Below, piece after piece: positions 10,851 through 23,498 of a stretch of DNA of 64,000 bases. Source of the DNA: Dipteris shenzhenensis (lineage: Eukaryota > Polypodiophyta > Polypodiopsida > Gleicheniales); NCBI GenBank assembly GCA_047967505.1, contig CM106538.1; one strand, written 5' to 3'. The translations under genes and the position numbers were made by a program. The stretch's first letter is position 1. Each line of letters opens with the position of its first letter. The notes under the pieces were generated by a model. The model did no database searches. It was not told where the DNA came from and saw only the letters and a list, made by a program, of their open reading frames with translations.

Positions 10851-11925
10851 TCTGCACGTGAGTCCAAATTTGTTTTATACTTGCCTAGATGGAAGGGAGA
10901 TTTGATATTTTAACATCTTATGCAAGGACAATTTTCACTTACTTAAAAGGGGAACTATAATACCACAAAAAGGAAAGCTTTGGACATTGCATAGCGTATA
11001 GAAGTGTAGGCATTATTTGGTCACCAATCCTTTTGTAATCTATGTGGACCATTAGGCTCTCCTTTACCTAATTAACAAGACCCTAATTCAAGGAAGATTG
11101 ATTAAAAATGGATGCTACTTCTATAAGAATTCATTTTTACTATCATCCATATTTGACTGACTATTTGTCACAAATGGGATAATAAATCCCTTTGAACAAC
11201 ATCCTAAATAAGAGTAATCACGTGATCACCCTATATCTTTCAACTATAAGTTTTTCCCAAGGAAATGATTAAGTATACCATAGATATGGGTGTGCCCACA
11301 TGGGGTGGTCATGTAGTATATGCATTGGAAATGTTATTGCATTGCAAAGGCACATAGTATTCCATGAAATGAAATAGGAACTTGTGTTATGGTTTGAAAA
11401 AGCAATGTGTTTGGGTTAGGCTCAATCAATTTGTATACCATTGCAAAGATGTTGAATGATTAGTGGTCAAACTTGCAAACATGAATTGAATGTTTTCAAA
11501 GAAGTTTTGGATAAGTAAGAGCTATTTAAAAGCATTAATTTCATTTCATCTATGGTCATAATAATGTTTTTGTTATTCCTATGACAAGTTAATGATTATG
11601 TGCCCACCGCCAACTTTAGATTAATATGATTGATCTTATGATTCATGGACCAATTTGAAGCTTTAGCAATTATTTTTAAAAGTTAACAATCCTACTCAAC
11701 TTTTTGGGAAAATACAATTAATTAGTCTGCCCACCTTCAAAACGTAGAGCCTCATTAAAGTAACATAAAAACTAAGATCCATTATATTAACATGCAATTA
11801 ACATAAGCTAAGGTCCATATTAGCGTTGTGATCAATATGGTGATAAAGCACTAAATTGTTTGTGTAGAGATGACTAAGAGTGTAGGGATTTGGACAGAAG
11901 CACTTGGTTTTAACTACGTTATATG
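10851..11925. other. AT-rich, no recognised feature
   Basis: No gene, RNA or repeat recognised. Confidence 0.5.
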
Positions 11926-12206
11926 TTATGAAGTATCCATGATAGCCATAGTATTGTGGAATAGGGAGAAGCATATTCAAAGGGGTCATAATAGAACAAC
12001 ATGAAGGGAATCATTGTAGTTAATAAAGGTATCTTCTCCACAACATGGACATTTGGTTTTTTACTAAGTAGTACGCTATGAAGTATCCATGAGAGCCATA
12101 AAGTTGTGAAATAACGAGAAGCATATTCAAATGGTTCATAACAAAACAACATGAAAAGAATCATGTTACCTCATAAAGGTGTCTTCTCCACAACATGGTC
12201 ATGCAA
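11926..12206. repeat. Tandem duplication, period about 150 bp
   Basis: Two copies share tatgaagtatccatgat/gag, gagaagcatattcaaa and cttctccacaacatgg in the same order. The anchor aagtatccat lies at 11931 and again at 12081. The copies differ at scattered sites, so the duplication is old. Confidence 0.75.
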
Positions 12207-13754
12207 TGTGTCACCCCGATGAACAGGGTGGGGAAAAGAATATCAACATCTGGTGAAAGAGCACATAGATATCCCTTGTAAATTCTATTCAAACATGAGA
12301 CATGCCTTTGTTAGAATTCATTCGCTACTTCAAAAGATTTGCTCTAGTAGCAACCCAAGATGCACATGTTCTTACCAAGTATATCATCATTGGTGTTTTG
12401 GAATGAGGAGTGCCAGGTCCTAGCAAGAGTGTCAACACTACAGAAGCAAACGTCTAACGCACGAGCTAGAAGGATCCAAAGGTATACAGCTTGGTGTGTG
12501 GCACTCATGGAGCATGGCCAAGTTGCAATAGAAGATCAAGGGCAAAAACGACAAGCAACGCTCTAAGAACCCGATTGGTATAGCAAAACTCTAGTGCCAC
12601 TAGGAGGAATCCATGCCATAGCAACCTAAGGGGTAACATTGAATAACATAATGCAAATGTTGACTTATTACATCAAAAAGTAATATGAAATCATGGACCC
12701 AATGATGGATCCACGTCATTAACTCCCCTTTCAAGACTACCTTCTAAGTGGGGTGGGTCTTTGGAGCCTCTTGCAATCAAGGAGTTATGTACAAAAAAGG
12801 GGGAAGTCTGCAAAGTTAGGTAGTTGAGCTTAATTGGGGGAGTGCTCCTGGCTACCACTTCATCAACATTGCTCACCTACCATAATGTTGGTATTTTTTG
12901 AGCCTATTCAAGCATGCTTGGTCCTACTGAGCCTGTCCGAGTCCATCGATCCTGTAGCTCTAGGAGCAACCTTGTCGATCGAATGAGTCTTATATATCTC
13001 GGCCCTATTGGTCCTATTGACCCTATTGCTCTAGGCCTACAATCTTGGGGTTTTTGGATTGCCACCTGGCAAACCAAAAGGCACTAACCTAACCTAATGG
13101 ACTACTAACTAAACTACTCCTATCACATAGGGTTTAACTAGCTAGTAACTAGATTATCACAAATCCACAAAGCCAAATTATCCATTCTCTCGGATCCTAC
13201 CACATCAACCACGTTCTCATGTCCTACCATGTCATCCTATGCATCCACACTTTTAGATCTACCCGTGTGGTCCTATCAAACTAAGTCTATTCAGCCCCAT
13301 CTTGTCCAGTCCTACTATTCCTATCCCTCTATCCTCTAGCCAAAATCGGACCTCCAATTCCTATGAATTCTTTGGCCTATTACATGGGCTTGAATTTCTA
13401 ACATAAGATTTAGTGTAGCCCAATAACTAACAAGGCTCATGATTTACGTTAGCAACTTGGACTCTAGGCTATGAAGGTGATGGTCAGTGGTTTGATTGAT
13501 TCCTAGCCATGATGTGTAGGTTAAGTTTTACTACTTAAATTCAATTTTTTAATTTTATTTTATCTTTTTTATCATTGTCATACGCAATGACTAAGGTGTC
13601 CTACCTGGTTATTTACTTCATATGCCTTTGCTCCCGTATTACTATCATTTCCACTTTACACTTGACAACCCTTTCATAACCTTCATTGTTCATAACATTA
13701 TCGGATGAATCCTTATCAATTCATACTTCCTTTTAATCTATATCCATTATCACC
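12207..13754. other. No recognised gene
   Basis: Anonymous DNA. A short internal repetition of cctattg-type words occurs at 13000-13030. Short open frames have no supporting motif. Confidence 0.5.
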
Positions 13755-14300
13755 AACCCCTTGTTTAGCCTCTACATAGATGAGCTTGAGACCTTTATCT
13801 TGGGAAGGCTTGGTTGTTCTCTAGCTAGATCCTTGCTCCACATGCTCCTGTACACAGACGACATGGTCTTACTCTCTTCCTTAGTAGCTGAGGGCTTCTA
13901 GTGACGATTAGATGCACTTCATACCTTCTGTGAGACACATGACTTGAAGGTCAACCTGAGTAAAACAAAGCTAATGATCTTCAACACGTCTCAAGCAACC
14001 ATACACATTGAGCATTTCACTTTGGATGCATTGTTGGTGGAGGTGGTTGCATCCTACACATACTTGGGAGTCTTCATCCCACCAATCTTCACGATGCAAC
14101 CATCATTATAGGTCCAATTGAACAGGGAGTATGCTACTCTGAGCGGCAGTGCATTCATTCTCACGTCTAGGACCCTCGAACCAAAACCTCTCTTTGATTC
14201 TTTGGTCCGACCAACAAGTATGTATGGTAGCCCTTGTTGAGGGCTAGACCAATTAGAGACAGATTGGGCTCGATTTGAGAGGCTTCAAGTTCTCATCTTT
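13755..14300 (+). pseudogene. LINE reverse-transcriptase fragment
   Basis: The plus strand encodes NPLFSLYIDELE, then a YTDDMVLL box (YxDD motif region of reverse transcriptase, about 13850-13875), then LDALHTFCETHDLKVNLSK. This matches, block by block, the LINE at 37.85-38.1 kb (LFGLYIDELE, YADDVALL, LDALQSFCESHDLKVNL). In line with it, GFQR-type residues have become two adjacent stops, TAGTGA, at 13899-13904. The polymerase motif has Thr where Ala is usual. Only about 180 codons remain and no ends are visible, so this is an internal scrap of the same LINE family. Confidence 0.7.
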
Positions 14301-15029
14301 ATCCATGATTCGTAGTAAGCCTTCAGCCCCACATCACATAGTCTTGGTTGAAAAAAGAAAATTACAAAAAGGAAAACAACTACTTCTTGAACTAGCATTA
14401 AAGAGCAATTTGCAAAGCTCTATGGGCCAACACTCCTTATGTTGAAACCAAAAGCATTGCAAGACTTCCAGTGGCTCCGTTTTCTCTATTTGCAAGAAGT
14501 TGCTTAGCATTTTCATATGGTGATTCACCCTTCTCTCGACCATGGAAAAGCATTAAGTTATAAGAGCAAAACCAAAAAAATTGATGCTATATCAAGGCCA
14601 ATGGTATGTTAAGGAGACAATGGATTTTGATCCACCATCAAGCCCACCTCACTACCATTGTCTTCCTAAAGAACCCAAATTGGAAATATAAAGTTGGACA
14701 TTTAATGGTCTTATACTAAATACACCCATATACACACAAACCCTATGGTGGAAGTGTGAAATGGACCCCGATTCATCATGTAGAGCGTAATGAAAGAGTT
14801 TGGAGTATGTGTTGCTACCCTATAATTCTTGCCAAATAGTCCAACAAAGGGCAAATGTCCATATACACAAAGACCCCAGTTGGAAGGGTCAATGGACCTA
14901 TCTCATCATGGAGCATAGTGGGACATAAACTCCCGAGAACTAAAAGTAGGGACCTCTTCGTGGTGCACTTGAACCAATGAAACCAACCAATCTAATGGGA
15001 AAATAAAGGTGGTCTAAGCCCAAGGGCTT
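14301..15029. other. No recognised feature
   Basis: Anonymous DNA between the LINE fragment and two small duplications. No gene or repeat recognised. Confidence 0.45.
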
Positions 15030-15420
15030 TACAGCCTCACAATATCTTTTAGCTAGCTAGAGTCCTAAGCCTAAAGCATTGTGAACCTCACAATATCTTT
15101 TAGCTAGCCGCACGCCTAACCCCATTGTGTGTTGGCCCTATCCAAGCATAAAGTATGAAGGCCAATCCACGAAAAGGCTTCTCACAAGAGTTGCATGAAC
15201 GGCACCATAGTTCCAATTTTCACATAAGACTATCCCCTAGACATTTTCATAATAAAGTCCATGATCATGTAGATTATTCCGACACTTCTTAACTTGATTT
15301 GATGATCATGATCATGTTTCACTCACAATGTAAAAGATGACTACAAATCCGACACTTCTTAACATGATTTGATGATCATGACCATGTTTCACTCACTTCA
15401 AATATTTAAGAGACCAATTC
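15030..15420. repeat. Two small local duplications
   Basis: The string cctcacaatatcttttagct is repeated at about 15035 and 15090. A second duplication has a 70-bp period: gacacttcttaac followed by tgatttgatgatcatga occurs at 15281 and again at 15351. Confidence 0.7.
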
Positions 15421-15429
15421 AACTTGTCA

Positions 15430-17930
15430 TAGTCCACAAGCAAGGAAGAAATTTGGGCGGGCATGCCATGCCCTTCTTTGAGATGGCCAATTCCAATTTA
15501 GGAGGAGACGTAAAAAATATACAAAGAACAATGTTCTCTTATTACCAATCCAAAAGCGTTACATTTAGATCTAGAAGAGCACTAAAACCTGATATAAAGT
15601 AGATACGAGCCCTCCATAGGGCTAAAAGCAAGCATGACTACGGACAGCATTGAGTGTATGGCAATCCCATCAAAACAAAAGTCGCGTATTTCGGCTCGTC
15701 TATTGAGATCCCAAGAAAGTACAAATAAAAATTGCTTTGTTGGCCTTACAAGGGATGAAATAATTTCCCTTGAAGTGCAGTACGCACCATTCCTATTGTG
15801 AGATACAAAGCTACCTAGGCATAGTCCCCAAAGTATACATACCCTTAAGGGAAAATTCCAAATCCCTTAAGAATGAATTACAAATGCGACGTTAGTCTAT
15901 GAAGTAGATGGCAAGCCCTCTCCCATAGAGGAAGTTCTCCAGGAACGTGTAAAGATTGTTTAATAAGATCAATGTAACCACTAAAAGAGACCTCCATCCT
16001 CGTTTAAAGAACACGACTTAGAAAGAATAATGAGTACAAGAGTGTATACTTATCTGCATAATTTCTCTAAAGACAATCAAGAGCAAATTGACTCTAAAGC
16101 ATGGCATAAATCTTGTTGCATGGCATAAAATACTTGTTGCCATTAAATTAGTACACCATATCTACATCTATGTTGACAATCAAGATCTCTGTATTTTAAT
16201 CAACCAACCGTTTGAAATACACGATGCATCTCTAAATGGCTCTTTTGTTGATGGAACCTGATTTTAATGTAGTACTATTATCAGACTCAATGTGACCCTA
16301 GTACTATTCTGTTCACTTCTATACAAAAGAATGCTGAAATCCTCCTTTGCAAGTTACAAGCTCAGCTCTTTGTCTGGGCAGAGATTTTCCCCACCATGTT
16401 CATGGCACTGGCCTCTAATGTCATCTCCCATATTGTTGCATGTAGGGACAAATAATTACCACCACTAGACTTTTTAGCTGCTTGAAACAGTGCTCCTACT
16501 TGTAACGAGACACCTAATCTTTGAGATCCAATGCTATGATGCCTGACATGTGGAACGCTTTAGCAGCAGGCTTTCAACGAACACCATCAGATAAAGGGAC
16601 ATCAACTTGCAACAGTTGGCAACAATAGGGTCCACATCCATCAGAAAGTCTAAATAGATTAGCCTGACACAGCTACAGGCCTTGCTACCTCAGAAGAGGT
16701 CCATGCATAGCTTTACATTCTGTATAGCTTACAAAGGGGGTACTAATCCTCAGTCCTGGTAAGCTAAGCTACCAACCAACACAAGCTAGCCCTGCATATA
16801 ACAAGGCTTTCCTGGAAATTTGAGTAGCACGTATAGGTACAACACTGCTCCAAAACAGGTACATTGGGAAAGGAGGACAAAGTTTCAGCGTTGCAATTCT
16901 CTGGAAATCAAAATCCATTGCTAAGCAAAGTACAATATTTGCAATCATATACTACTTCTGCTATAAGGACCAACTTATACACAGATGCTGGCATGTGACT
17001 TCAAAAAGAATGAATATTAGTGAATGAATTTTAACCTTCATTTCCAGAAGGTAAATTTACAATCCCCATTCCAATATGTTTCCAACGTTTTATAACAGAA
17101 GACGTGAATTTTAACACCATATCAATATCCAGTGTCAGCTGTCAATGCCAGACGTGAGGATTCTAGCCCCATCAGATCCACCCATTCCTGTCCATCTCCA
17201 CATCTTGTAAAGTAATATGCAGCATTGTAATGAAAAATAAGAAAAATAGATCAAACCCAATCAATCACAGCCATCCATGCAATTCTGAAGGTGCTTTTCA
17301 CTACGAGCGACAGTTTACTTTAATGATAATTGAAAAGCATTGTCATAAAAGAGCATGACTAAAGATACCAATAATAGGTCTCCCCGATTTTGAGGACTGA
17401 TGGGTGGAGGATGCACAATGAAAAGGCAGCTTCAAGGGTCACGGGAATCATGTATGTCTACCTAAGTCTGCAACATAAATCAAGGGCAACCTGTCATTTA
17501 CAAATTGAGACCCAAGCATGAAGCAAGGTGTATCCAGCAAGAAGATTGTTAAGAATCCTGAGAAGCAACGAATTCCCACAATTAGAGCATCTGATGCAAA
17601 AAGGCAAACAAATTCATTACAGTACATTCATATCAAACAAAGTGGAATCACATGGCAGCAAGATGCACTCGTTATGGTGGCGATAAACAAGAAACCCTGC
17701 TTTGTGACATACACAACGTCCAGCAGGGAGATGTACCAAGCATTAGAGGTGTTTGGCTTGAAAGAGAAGCTAGGTAAGGTCATACAGAACATTAGAGGTG
17801 TCCTGGTTTGAGGTGGATATCGTACATGACTCAAACCCCTGTAACATTGTAGAGGGTTTTTCCCCAGGGAGGAGGGGGCACAGGAAAATATATATAGCAT
17901 GCATGTCTACTACTCATGCGTAAGAGACAT
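15430..17930. other. No recognised gene
   Basis: About 2.5 kb without a convincing gene. A plus-strand frame at 17518-17811 (97 codons, Lys-rich) has no motif, repeat partner or family resemblance that I can name, so I leave it as unsupported. Confidence 0.45.
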
Positions 17931-17934
17931 TCCC

Positions 17935-18317
17935 TCGCGCACGCGCGCACACACACACACACACAAACACACACAGTTTGTTTTTGGGGGTGAAATCCAT
18001 GTATTTCTATCTTACAATGAAGCAGTTCCCAAAGAGGAAACTTGCAATTACAAACATCAAAAGATATCAATATAAGACAAGTAGACAGAGGAATCTGACG
18101 AGCAACACACACACACACACACACACATAGATATATATAGAGAGAGAGGAGAAATAGAGACACATAATCACACAAGCACACACGCACACAAACTCTCCAC
18201 TTGATACACAAGCATGTATTTACACATGCATGCGTGTGCATGTGTGCAAATGCATGCCTACATGTTGTCATGCACATGTATATGTATGTGTATGCATATG
18301 TATATATTACCTCTATA

Positions 18318-18355
<38 letters not shown>
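17935..18355. repeat. Microsatellite cluster: (CA)n, (CG)n-(CA)n, (GA)n
   Basis: (GC)/(CA) runs lie at 17936-17974, (CA)n at 18103-18127, a (GA)n interlude at 18137-18148, TG/CA-rich words to 18300, and (GA)15 at 18326-18355. The last run directly abuts a retroelement tail module. Confidence 0.85.
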
Positions 18356-18360
<5 letters not shown>

Positions 18361-18500
18361 AAAATCTTGGAAAGACCAAAGGGTCTATGAGACTGAAGAG
18401 AACCGGATACAAAAAAAGCTAGGGGGAAGCCACTAAAGTGGGCATCCACACCCAAGGATGATGTCTGAGACAGAATAACAAATAGAGAAATACACCATGG
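18356..18500 (-). mobile_element. Retroelement 3'-tail module, copy a
   Basis: Read on the minus strand it ends with CTTGGGTGTGGATGC, then a TCTCATAGACCCTTTGGTCTT hairpin region, then (TC)n. The plus-strand hairpin is agaccaaagggtct (18375-18388). Copy d at 29763 shares both the hairpin and the catccacacccaag block at the same spacing. It is probably the 3' end of a LINE or SINE family with simple-repeat tails. Confidence 0.6.
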
Positions 18501-18536
18501 TGTCTCTACAAAAGGTACACATTAACAGTCTACATG

Positions 18537-18540
<4 letters not shown>

Positions 18541-18580
<40 letters not shown>
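18541..18580. repeat. (TA)n microsatellite
   Basis: About 20 uninterrupted TA units, at the left edge of the first copy of the following tandem repeat. Confidence 0.9.
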
Positions 18581-18583
<3 letters not shown>

Positions 18584-19908
18584 CTGGATCAATCCAAGAA
18601 CATTCTCAAACTCATCCTTTAAAGACACAACGTAGTGCAGTTTAATCTCATGATAGTCACTCATAAGATTGAAAACCATAAACTCCATCATGCATAGCAG
18701 GGACTAGCTACTATGACATCCCCACTGACGTCATCAGCACCCAACAATCGGTGTAGACCATAGTATAAAAATATGCTCTCACACATACAAATCCACACAC
18801 TGACACATACTTGAGCATCCATTTATACAAAGTCTTCGTACTGAGTTTTTGTCGGCACTCCGGAGGTGAAGGGCAGCCTCAGCCATGACAAAGGCTAGCA
18901 CTAAAGGAGAAGGCTAATCAAAAAGTAGTCCACTTCATTCATGCTTGTGAAGTCTAAACGATTTCATTTTAGTCTCTCCCAAATGAGCATCTAAATCTAG
19001 CTGATAGGGCAATGCACCATTTAAGATGGAAAGAATTATTGCGATACCAGCAGGCCGCAACATGGACGAAAACTTCACAAGGTGAAATTTGCATTTCCTC
19101 CAACTTCTTACAAAAGATAGCCCACAAATGTTTCCAACAGCTAAAGACCAATGCAAAAAACACTAAGTAATAGTTGGTATGGGAGGGTAAAAAGCCAATA
19201 AACCATAGAGTTTATCAACAAAATAAAAAGGGATCACAGAATAGCATTAGGACTAATATGGCAGAAGCATATACCTAGATGAATCCAGGAACATTCCCAA
19301 ACTCATGCTCTGAAAACACAACATAGTGCACTTTCAATCTCATGATAGTCACTCATAAGATTAAAAACCATAAAATCCATCATGCATAGCAAGGACTAGC
19401 TACTATGACATCCCCACTGATGTCATCAATGCCCAACAGTGGATGTAGACCATAGTATAAAAATATGCTCTCAATTGTACAAATCCACACACCAACACAT
19501 GCTTGAGCATCCATTTATACAAAGTCTTCGTACTAAGTTTCTGTCGGCACTCCGCACGTGAAGGCCATGACGAAGGCTAGCACTAAAGGAGAAAGCTAAT
19601 CAAAAAGTAGTCCAAAATCTCTTCATTCATGCTTGTGACGTCTAAACGATTTCATTTTAGTCTCTCCCAAATGAGCATATAAATCTCGTTGATAGGGCAA
19701 CGCACCATTTAAGATGGAAAGAATTATCGCAATACCAACAGGCCGCAACATGGACGAACACTTCACAAGGTGAAATTTGCATGTCCACTAATATGGCAAA
19801 AGCATATACCTAGATGAATCCACGAACATTCCCAAACTCATCCTCTAAAAACACAACATAGTGCAATTTCAATCTCATGATAGTCACTCATAAGATTGAA
19901 AACCATAG

Positions 19909-19913
<5 letters not shown>
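18581..19913. repeat. Three-copy tandem repeat, unit 0.54-0.69 kb
   Basis: The block that begins near aatccaagaacattctcaaa recurs at 18591, 19282 and 19817. Copies 1 and 2 share the order: a cactcataagatt block, ccatcatgcatagca, gtagaccatagtataaaaa, gtcggcactccg, ggccgcaacatggacga. Copy 1 carries about 150 bp more at its right end (after 19100). Copy 3 breaks after about 95 bp, where the (GT)n tract and the LINE begin. No coding content is apparent. Identity is high but not perfect, which suggests unequal exchange of an anonymous repeat. Confidence 0.85.

Positions 19914-19962
<49 letters not shown>
19914..19962. repeat. (GT)n microsatellite at LINE 5' junction
   Basis: About 24 GT units directly followed by LINE coding sequence. 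A (GT)n run also directly follows the LINE poly(A) at 26931, so the LINE is flanked on both sides by the same dinucleotide. Confidence 0.9.
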
Positions 19963-19965
<3 letters not shown>

Positions 19966-22923
19966 CAAGGCTTGACAGATGGTATTTGTTTTACCCACAA
20001 CAATTTGCAGATTTTAGCCCTCATCTCCTTATAGATTTCTCATTGGGCTTGTCAGATCATGCCCCATTGTGGATGAATTTGCAGCTTGGCATGCCTCTGG
20101 ATGATTTGCCACCCCTTTCCAGTAGATTATTGCATGTTAATCAGGCTTATTTCCGACATCACTATTTTCAGCAAATGATCAGACTTGCAATTCATTTCTT
20201 GCCTTTGCATGCCCATGCTTGGGACAGTTTTGTCTCTCGTATGCAGAATGTCATTAGGGAGTATGGCAACTGGCATATGACTGAATGGAGGAATGAGGTT
20301 AAATGGGCAAAAAGGACAGCACAATTGACTGAATTTTCTCAGTTGAGGCCTCTCTCTGATTCAGAAAACGATTCCCTTTCACATGCTCAGATTAAATTGA
20401 ATGTTCATGATCAGAGGAAATTGCACAAATGGCATATTAGGACAAGAATGAAGCCCCTCATGGATAAGGGCTGCTCATCAAAAGCCTTTTTCCAGAGCTT
20501 GCATGCTACTCGACAGAAAAACTCATGTCTAAGGGTAAGGAAGCTCGATGGCTCTTGGACGCACTCTTTCTCTGATCTCCAAGATGAATGCCAAAATTAT
20601 TTCCAGCTCCTCGTTCCCCATCAAATCAAATGACTGATGCTAGGACTGAATTTCTCCAATATGTTTCTGGAATAGTGGAAATGGATGATGCTCTTATCTT
20701 GGAGAGACCTTTTACTGACACAGAACTTGATAATGCATTGTTCCACCTCAGCAAATACAAGTCCCCTGGCTAGGATGGCCTTATGGTGGAATTTTATATT
20801 TCTCTTTGGAAAGATTTGAAAGATGTCCTCTTGCAAATGATCAATGTTGCCTGGCAAGAAAATCAGTTGCCGCACTCTTGGAAGCATGGCATAGTCAAAC
20901 TTGTGCCCAAAAAACATCTGTGTGACCATATGTCAGATTGGAGGCCTATTACTTTGATGCCTGTAGTTTACGAACTCATTGCCAAAATGATTGTGCATAG
21001 GCTTCACAGGATACTGGATGCGGGACTTCATCCTCATCAGTATGGATTTGTGCCGCGAAGACAAATCCATGACAATATATCCAATGCCTTGACTGCAATT
21101 GAATATGCTAAGTATTCGCATCAAGATGTGCTCATATTGCAGGTGGATATTGCTAAGGCATTTGACACTGTTCAATGGGATTTTATCTCTCAAATCATGA
21201 CAAAGTTGGGCTTTGGTCCAAGATAGCAAATGCAGTTTACTGGCTTTATTCTGGCTCTACTTCTCAGTGCATTCTTGGGGGTCATCTGTCTCGGTCATGG
21301 ACATTGGGTCGATCAGTTAGACAGGGCTGCCCTCTTAGTGCTCTCTTCTATGCCATTGCGACCCATCCCCTTTTAATGTATCTTGATCATCTTACAAACA
21401 CAGGACAGATGACTGGTCTTAAAATCCCTGGGGCTGCATCTTTTTTGGCACAGCATATGCTGATGATTCCTTTTTTATGCCACAGAATTCTCCCCGGGAA
21501 GTTCACATGCTTATGACCACTCTCTCATTGTATGGTTTGGCAGCGGGATTGCATGTCAATTTTGACAAATCTAGATTACTTCCCCTGAAACAATGTGACT
21601 GGCATTTTATTCTTTGGCCAGGTCAGGTGGTGCATTCCAAAGATGTAGTCAGGCATTTGGGATATCCCATAGGATGGCACATCACCAGGAAGCAGCAGCT
21701 AAAATGGATCTTCCAAAGACTTCAACATAAACTGGAATACTGGAAGATTTCTACTTGGCCTCTTCATGTCAGGCTCAGAATAGTACAGTCCATTGTAATG
21801 TCCTATGTCCAGTTCTATTTGCCTTTGCTGCATTGGTCCTCCAGGGATATTTCAGCCTTTATGTCTCAAGCTATGGAGATGTTATGGAGGACAAAAACTG
21901 CTGTGAAAGCATTTAGACTGATGAAGATGGAAATGGTGTGCTCTCCTAGGATGCATGGTGGACTTAATGTCCTCAATATAAGATATCATGTACTTGCAAG
22001 GAAGGCGACTATGCTGCATACTTTTTTCCGTCAACAACAGCCATGGACTTGTATGCTAGCATCCATGTGTGTCAACATGAGGACTTGTGCTTATGGTCAT
22101 TGGACTACTGATCACTGGGAGGTTGTCATTGGGAGATTTGTAGGGAAGAAACCTGGCTGTTCTTTCTCTACTGCTCTGATACTTGACTGGAAACAAGTAC
22201 TTTCTAAGGTCAAATGGGCTCCTGATAATTGCTCGAGGACAAACTCAATGAGGAAAGAAAGTACTCATTGGAGTGCCATCTTTGACATTCCACTCGCTTT
22301 ACAGGAAACTGTTCGAGCATACAATCTCATGAAATTGGGAATTAGATACATACATGATGTCGTAGGTGATCACGGCTATGTTTTATCTTTTCCTCAGGCC
22401 ACTGCTTCCTATGCATTGGGAATGCATCATAGGTCTATATGGAAGAAAATTGCTGATTTGTTACATCCTTTTCTACCTGTTCCTCCTGTGGCTGACACAG
22501 ACAAGCTCACGGATTGGCAATTGCAACCCTCTAGCTACATGCACTCATCCTGTTCCTCTTCCTGCCTCAACCTCCATCAAAGCCTATAGGCTTCTTCAGC
22601 CTGTTCCATGGATTCAGCAATATGCTAATTCTCTATGGCATATAAGGAAGCCCCTCTCATGGTGGCGGAAGAATCTCGGGATGTTATGGAAATGTAAAAT
22701 GCCATTGAAACAAATACTTTTTCTTTGGAGATGTATGACACGCACATTGTCAATGGGGGTCACACTTGCTAAACGTCGCATTGCACCATCCACATGTTTA
22801 AGATGTCAGGCTCCTTCAGAGACTGTTCTTCATTTGCTTTGGCACTGCCCTTGTTCTAGGATCCTCCTCAGGAGAATTTCAGATCATCTTCGGCTCCGTT
22901 TCCCGAGTCACAGATGTGGGAAA
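19963..22923 (+). pseudogene. LINE-B ORF2: endonuclease end, reverse transcriptase, zf-RVT
   Basis: ORF2 polyprotein of a LINE, which would nick DNA and reverse-transcribe its own RNA. In order it shows the endonuclease C-terminus (SDHAPL), the pre-RT region, WRPITLMPVVYELIAK (near 20940), motif A QVDIAKAFDTVQW (about 21144-21180), RQGCPLSALFYAI (about 21320), and the polymerase YADD box near 21455. The thumb region and a zf-RVT-like zinc finger (CLRCQAPSETVLHLLWHC, about 22799-22852) follow. Breaks are a frameshift near 20630, TAG at 20772-20774, frameshifts near 21225 and 21470, and one near 22580. The last 80 codons, ending at TGA 26836-26838, lie beyond the hAT insertion. It is non-functional as it stands. 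Confidence 0.85.
22916..22923. repeat. hAT target site duplication, left copy
   Basis: GTGGGAAA here and GTGAGAAA at 26591-26598 flank the transposon. Eight bp is the standard hAT duplication length; one mismatch has accumulated. Confidence 0.85.
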
Positions 22924-22940
22924 CATAGTTGCACAAAACG

Positions 22941-23010
22941 CCCGTTTCGTGGACAGAAACGGAAACGACGAAACGAAAACGGCGTTTCGTCAAGAAACGC
23001 TGTTTCGTAA
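22941..23010. repeat. hAT left subterminal GTTTC/GAAAC repeats
   Basis: Dense alternating copies of cgtttcg and gaaacg in both orientations over 70 bp. They are mirrored at the right end of the element (26517-26578: ccgtttc words). hAT transposases bind short repeated subterminal words, so these are likely binding sites. Confidence 0.65.
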
Positions 23011-23039
23011 ACCTTGTTTTTTCCCTAAACCCTAAAAAT

Positions 23040-23498
23040 GGGATTTCGGCCGCCTCTCTTCGTCTTTCGTCGCCTCCCGCCCATTCCACTCCTCTTGTGC
23101 ATCCTTGCTGCTCTCTCCACCTTCTTCAAGCTCTCTCCATCCCTCCATCCTTGATTCCTTTGCTCTTGGACCTACCGTCACCTCCATCCTTCTCTGAGCT
23201 CTCTCCATCCTCTTCGTCCTTTGCTCCATCTTCTCCATCCTGCAAGCTACAGCCTGCAGCTTGGCAGCCTGCTCTCCTGACTCCATCCCTCCATCCTTCT
23301 TCTCTCCATCCTCTCTTTAATCTTACCTTCTACCTCTCCATCCTCCTCCTCTCCATCCTCCTTCACTTCTACCTCTCCATCCTCTCCATCCTCTTTTACC
23401 TCTATCTCTCCATCCTCCTTCTACGGTCTGCCTCCCATCCTTTCTCACGAGTCACTTGTGACCTCTCCATCCTCCTTCTCACCTCTCCATCCTCCTCA
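23040..23498 (+). promoter_or_regulatory. Pyrimidine-rich leader of the hAT transposase gene
   Basis: About 450 bp with recurrent ctctccatcctcct units precede the chosen start codon. The frame is open throughout, giving a Ser/Leu/Pro-rich string without domain character, so I treat it as a 5' untranslated or promoter region rather than coding. Confidence 0.45.

Noticed and set aside
17518-17811. 97-codon plus-strand frame as a small gene
   Set aside because: No recognisable motif or start context and no repeat partner; a frame of this length is expected by chance here.
17831-18412. 193-codon minus-strand frame
   Set aside because: It spans CA and GA microsatellites and has no motif outside them.
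22929-23498. N-terminal extension of the hAT transposase frame up to the element end
   Set aside because: It would be built from subterminal repeats and ctctccatcctcct units without domain character; the ATG just before the BED finger is more plausible.
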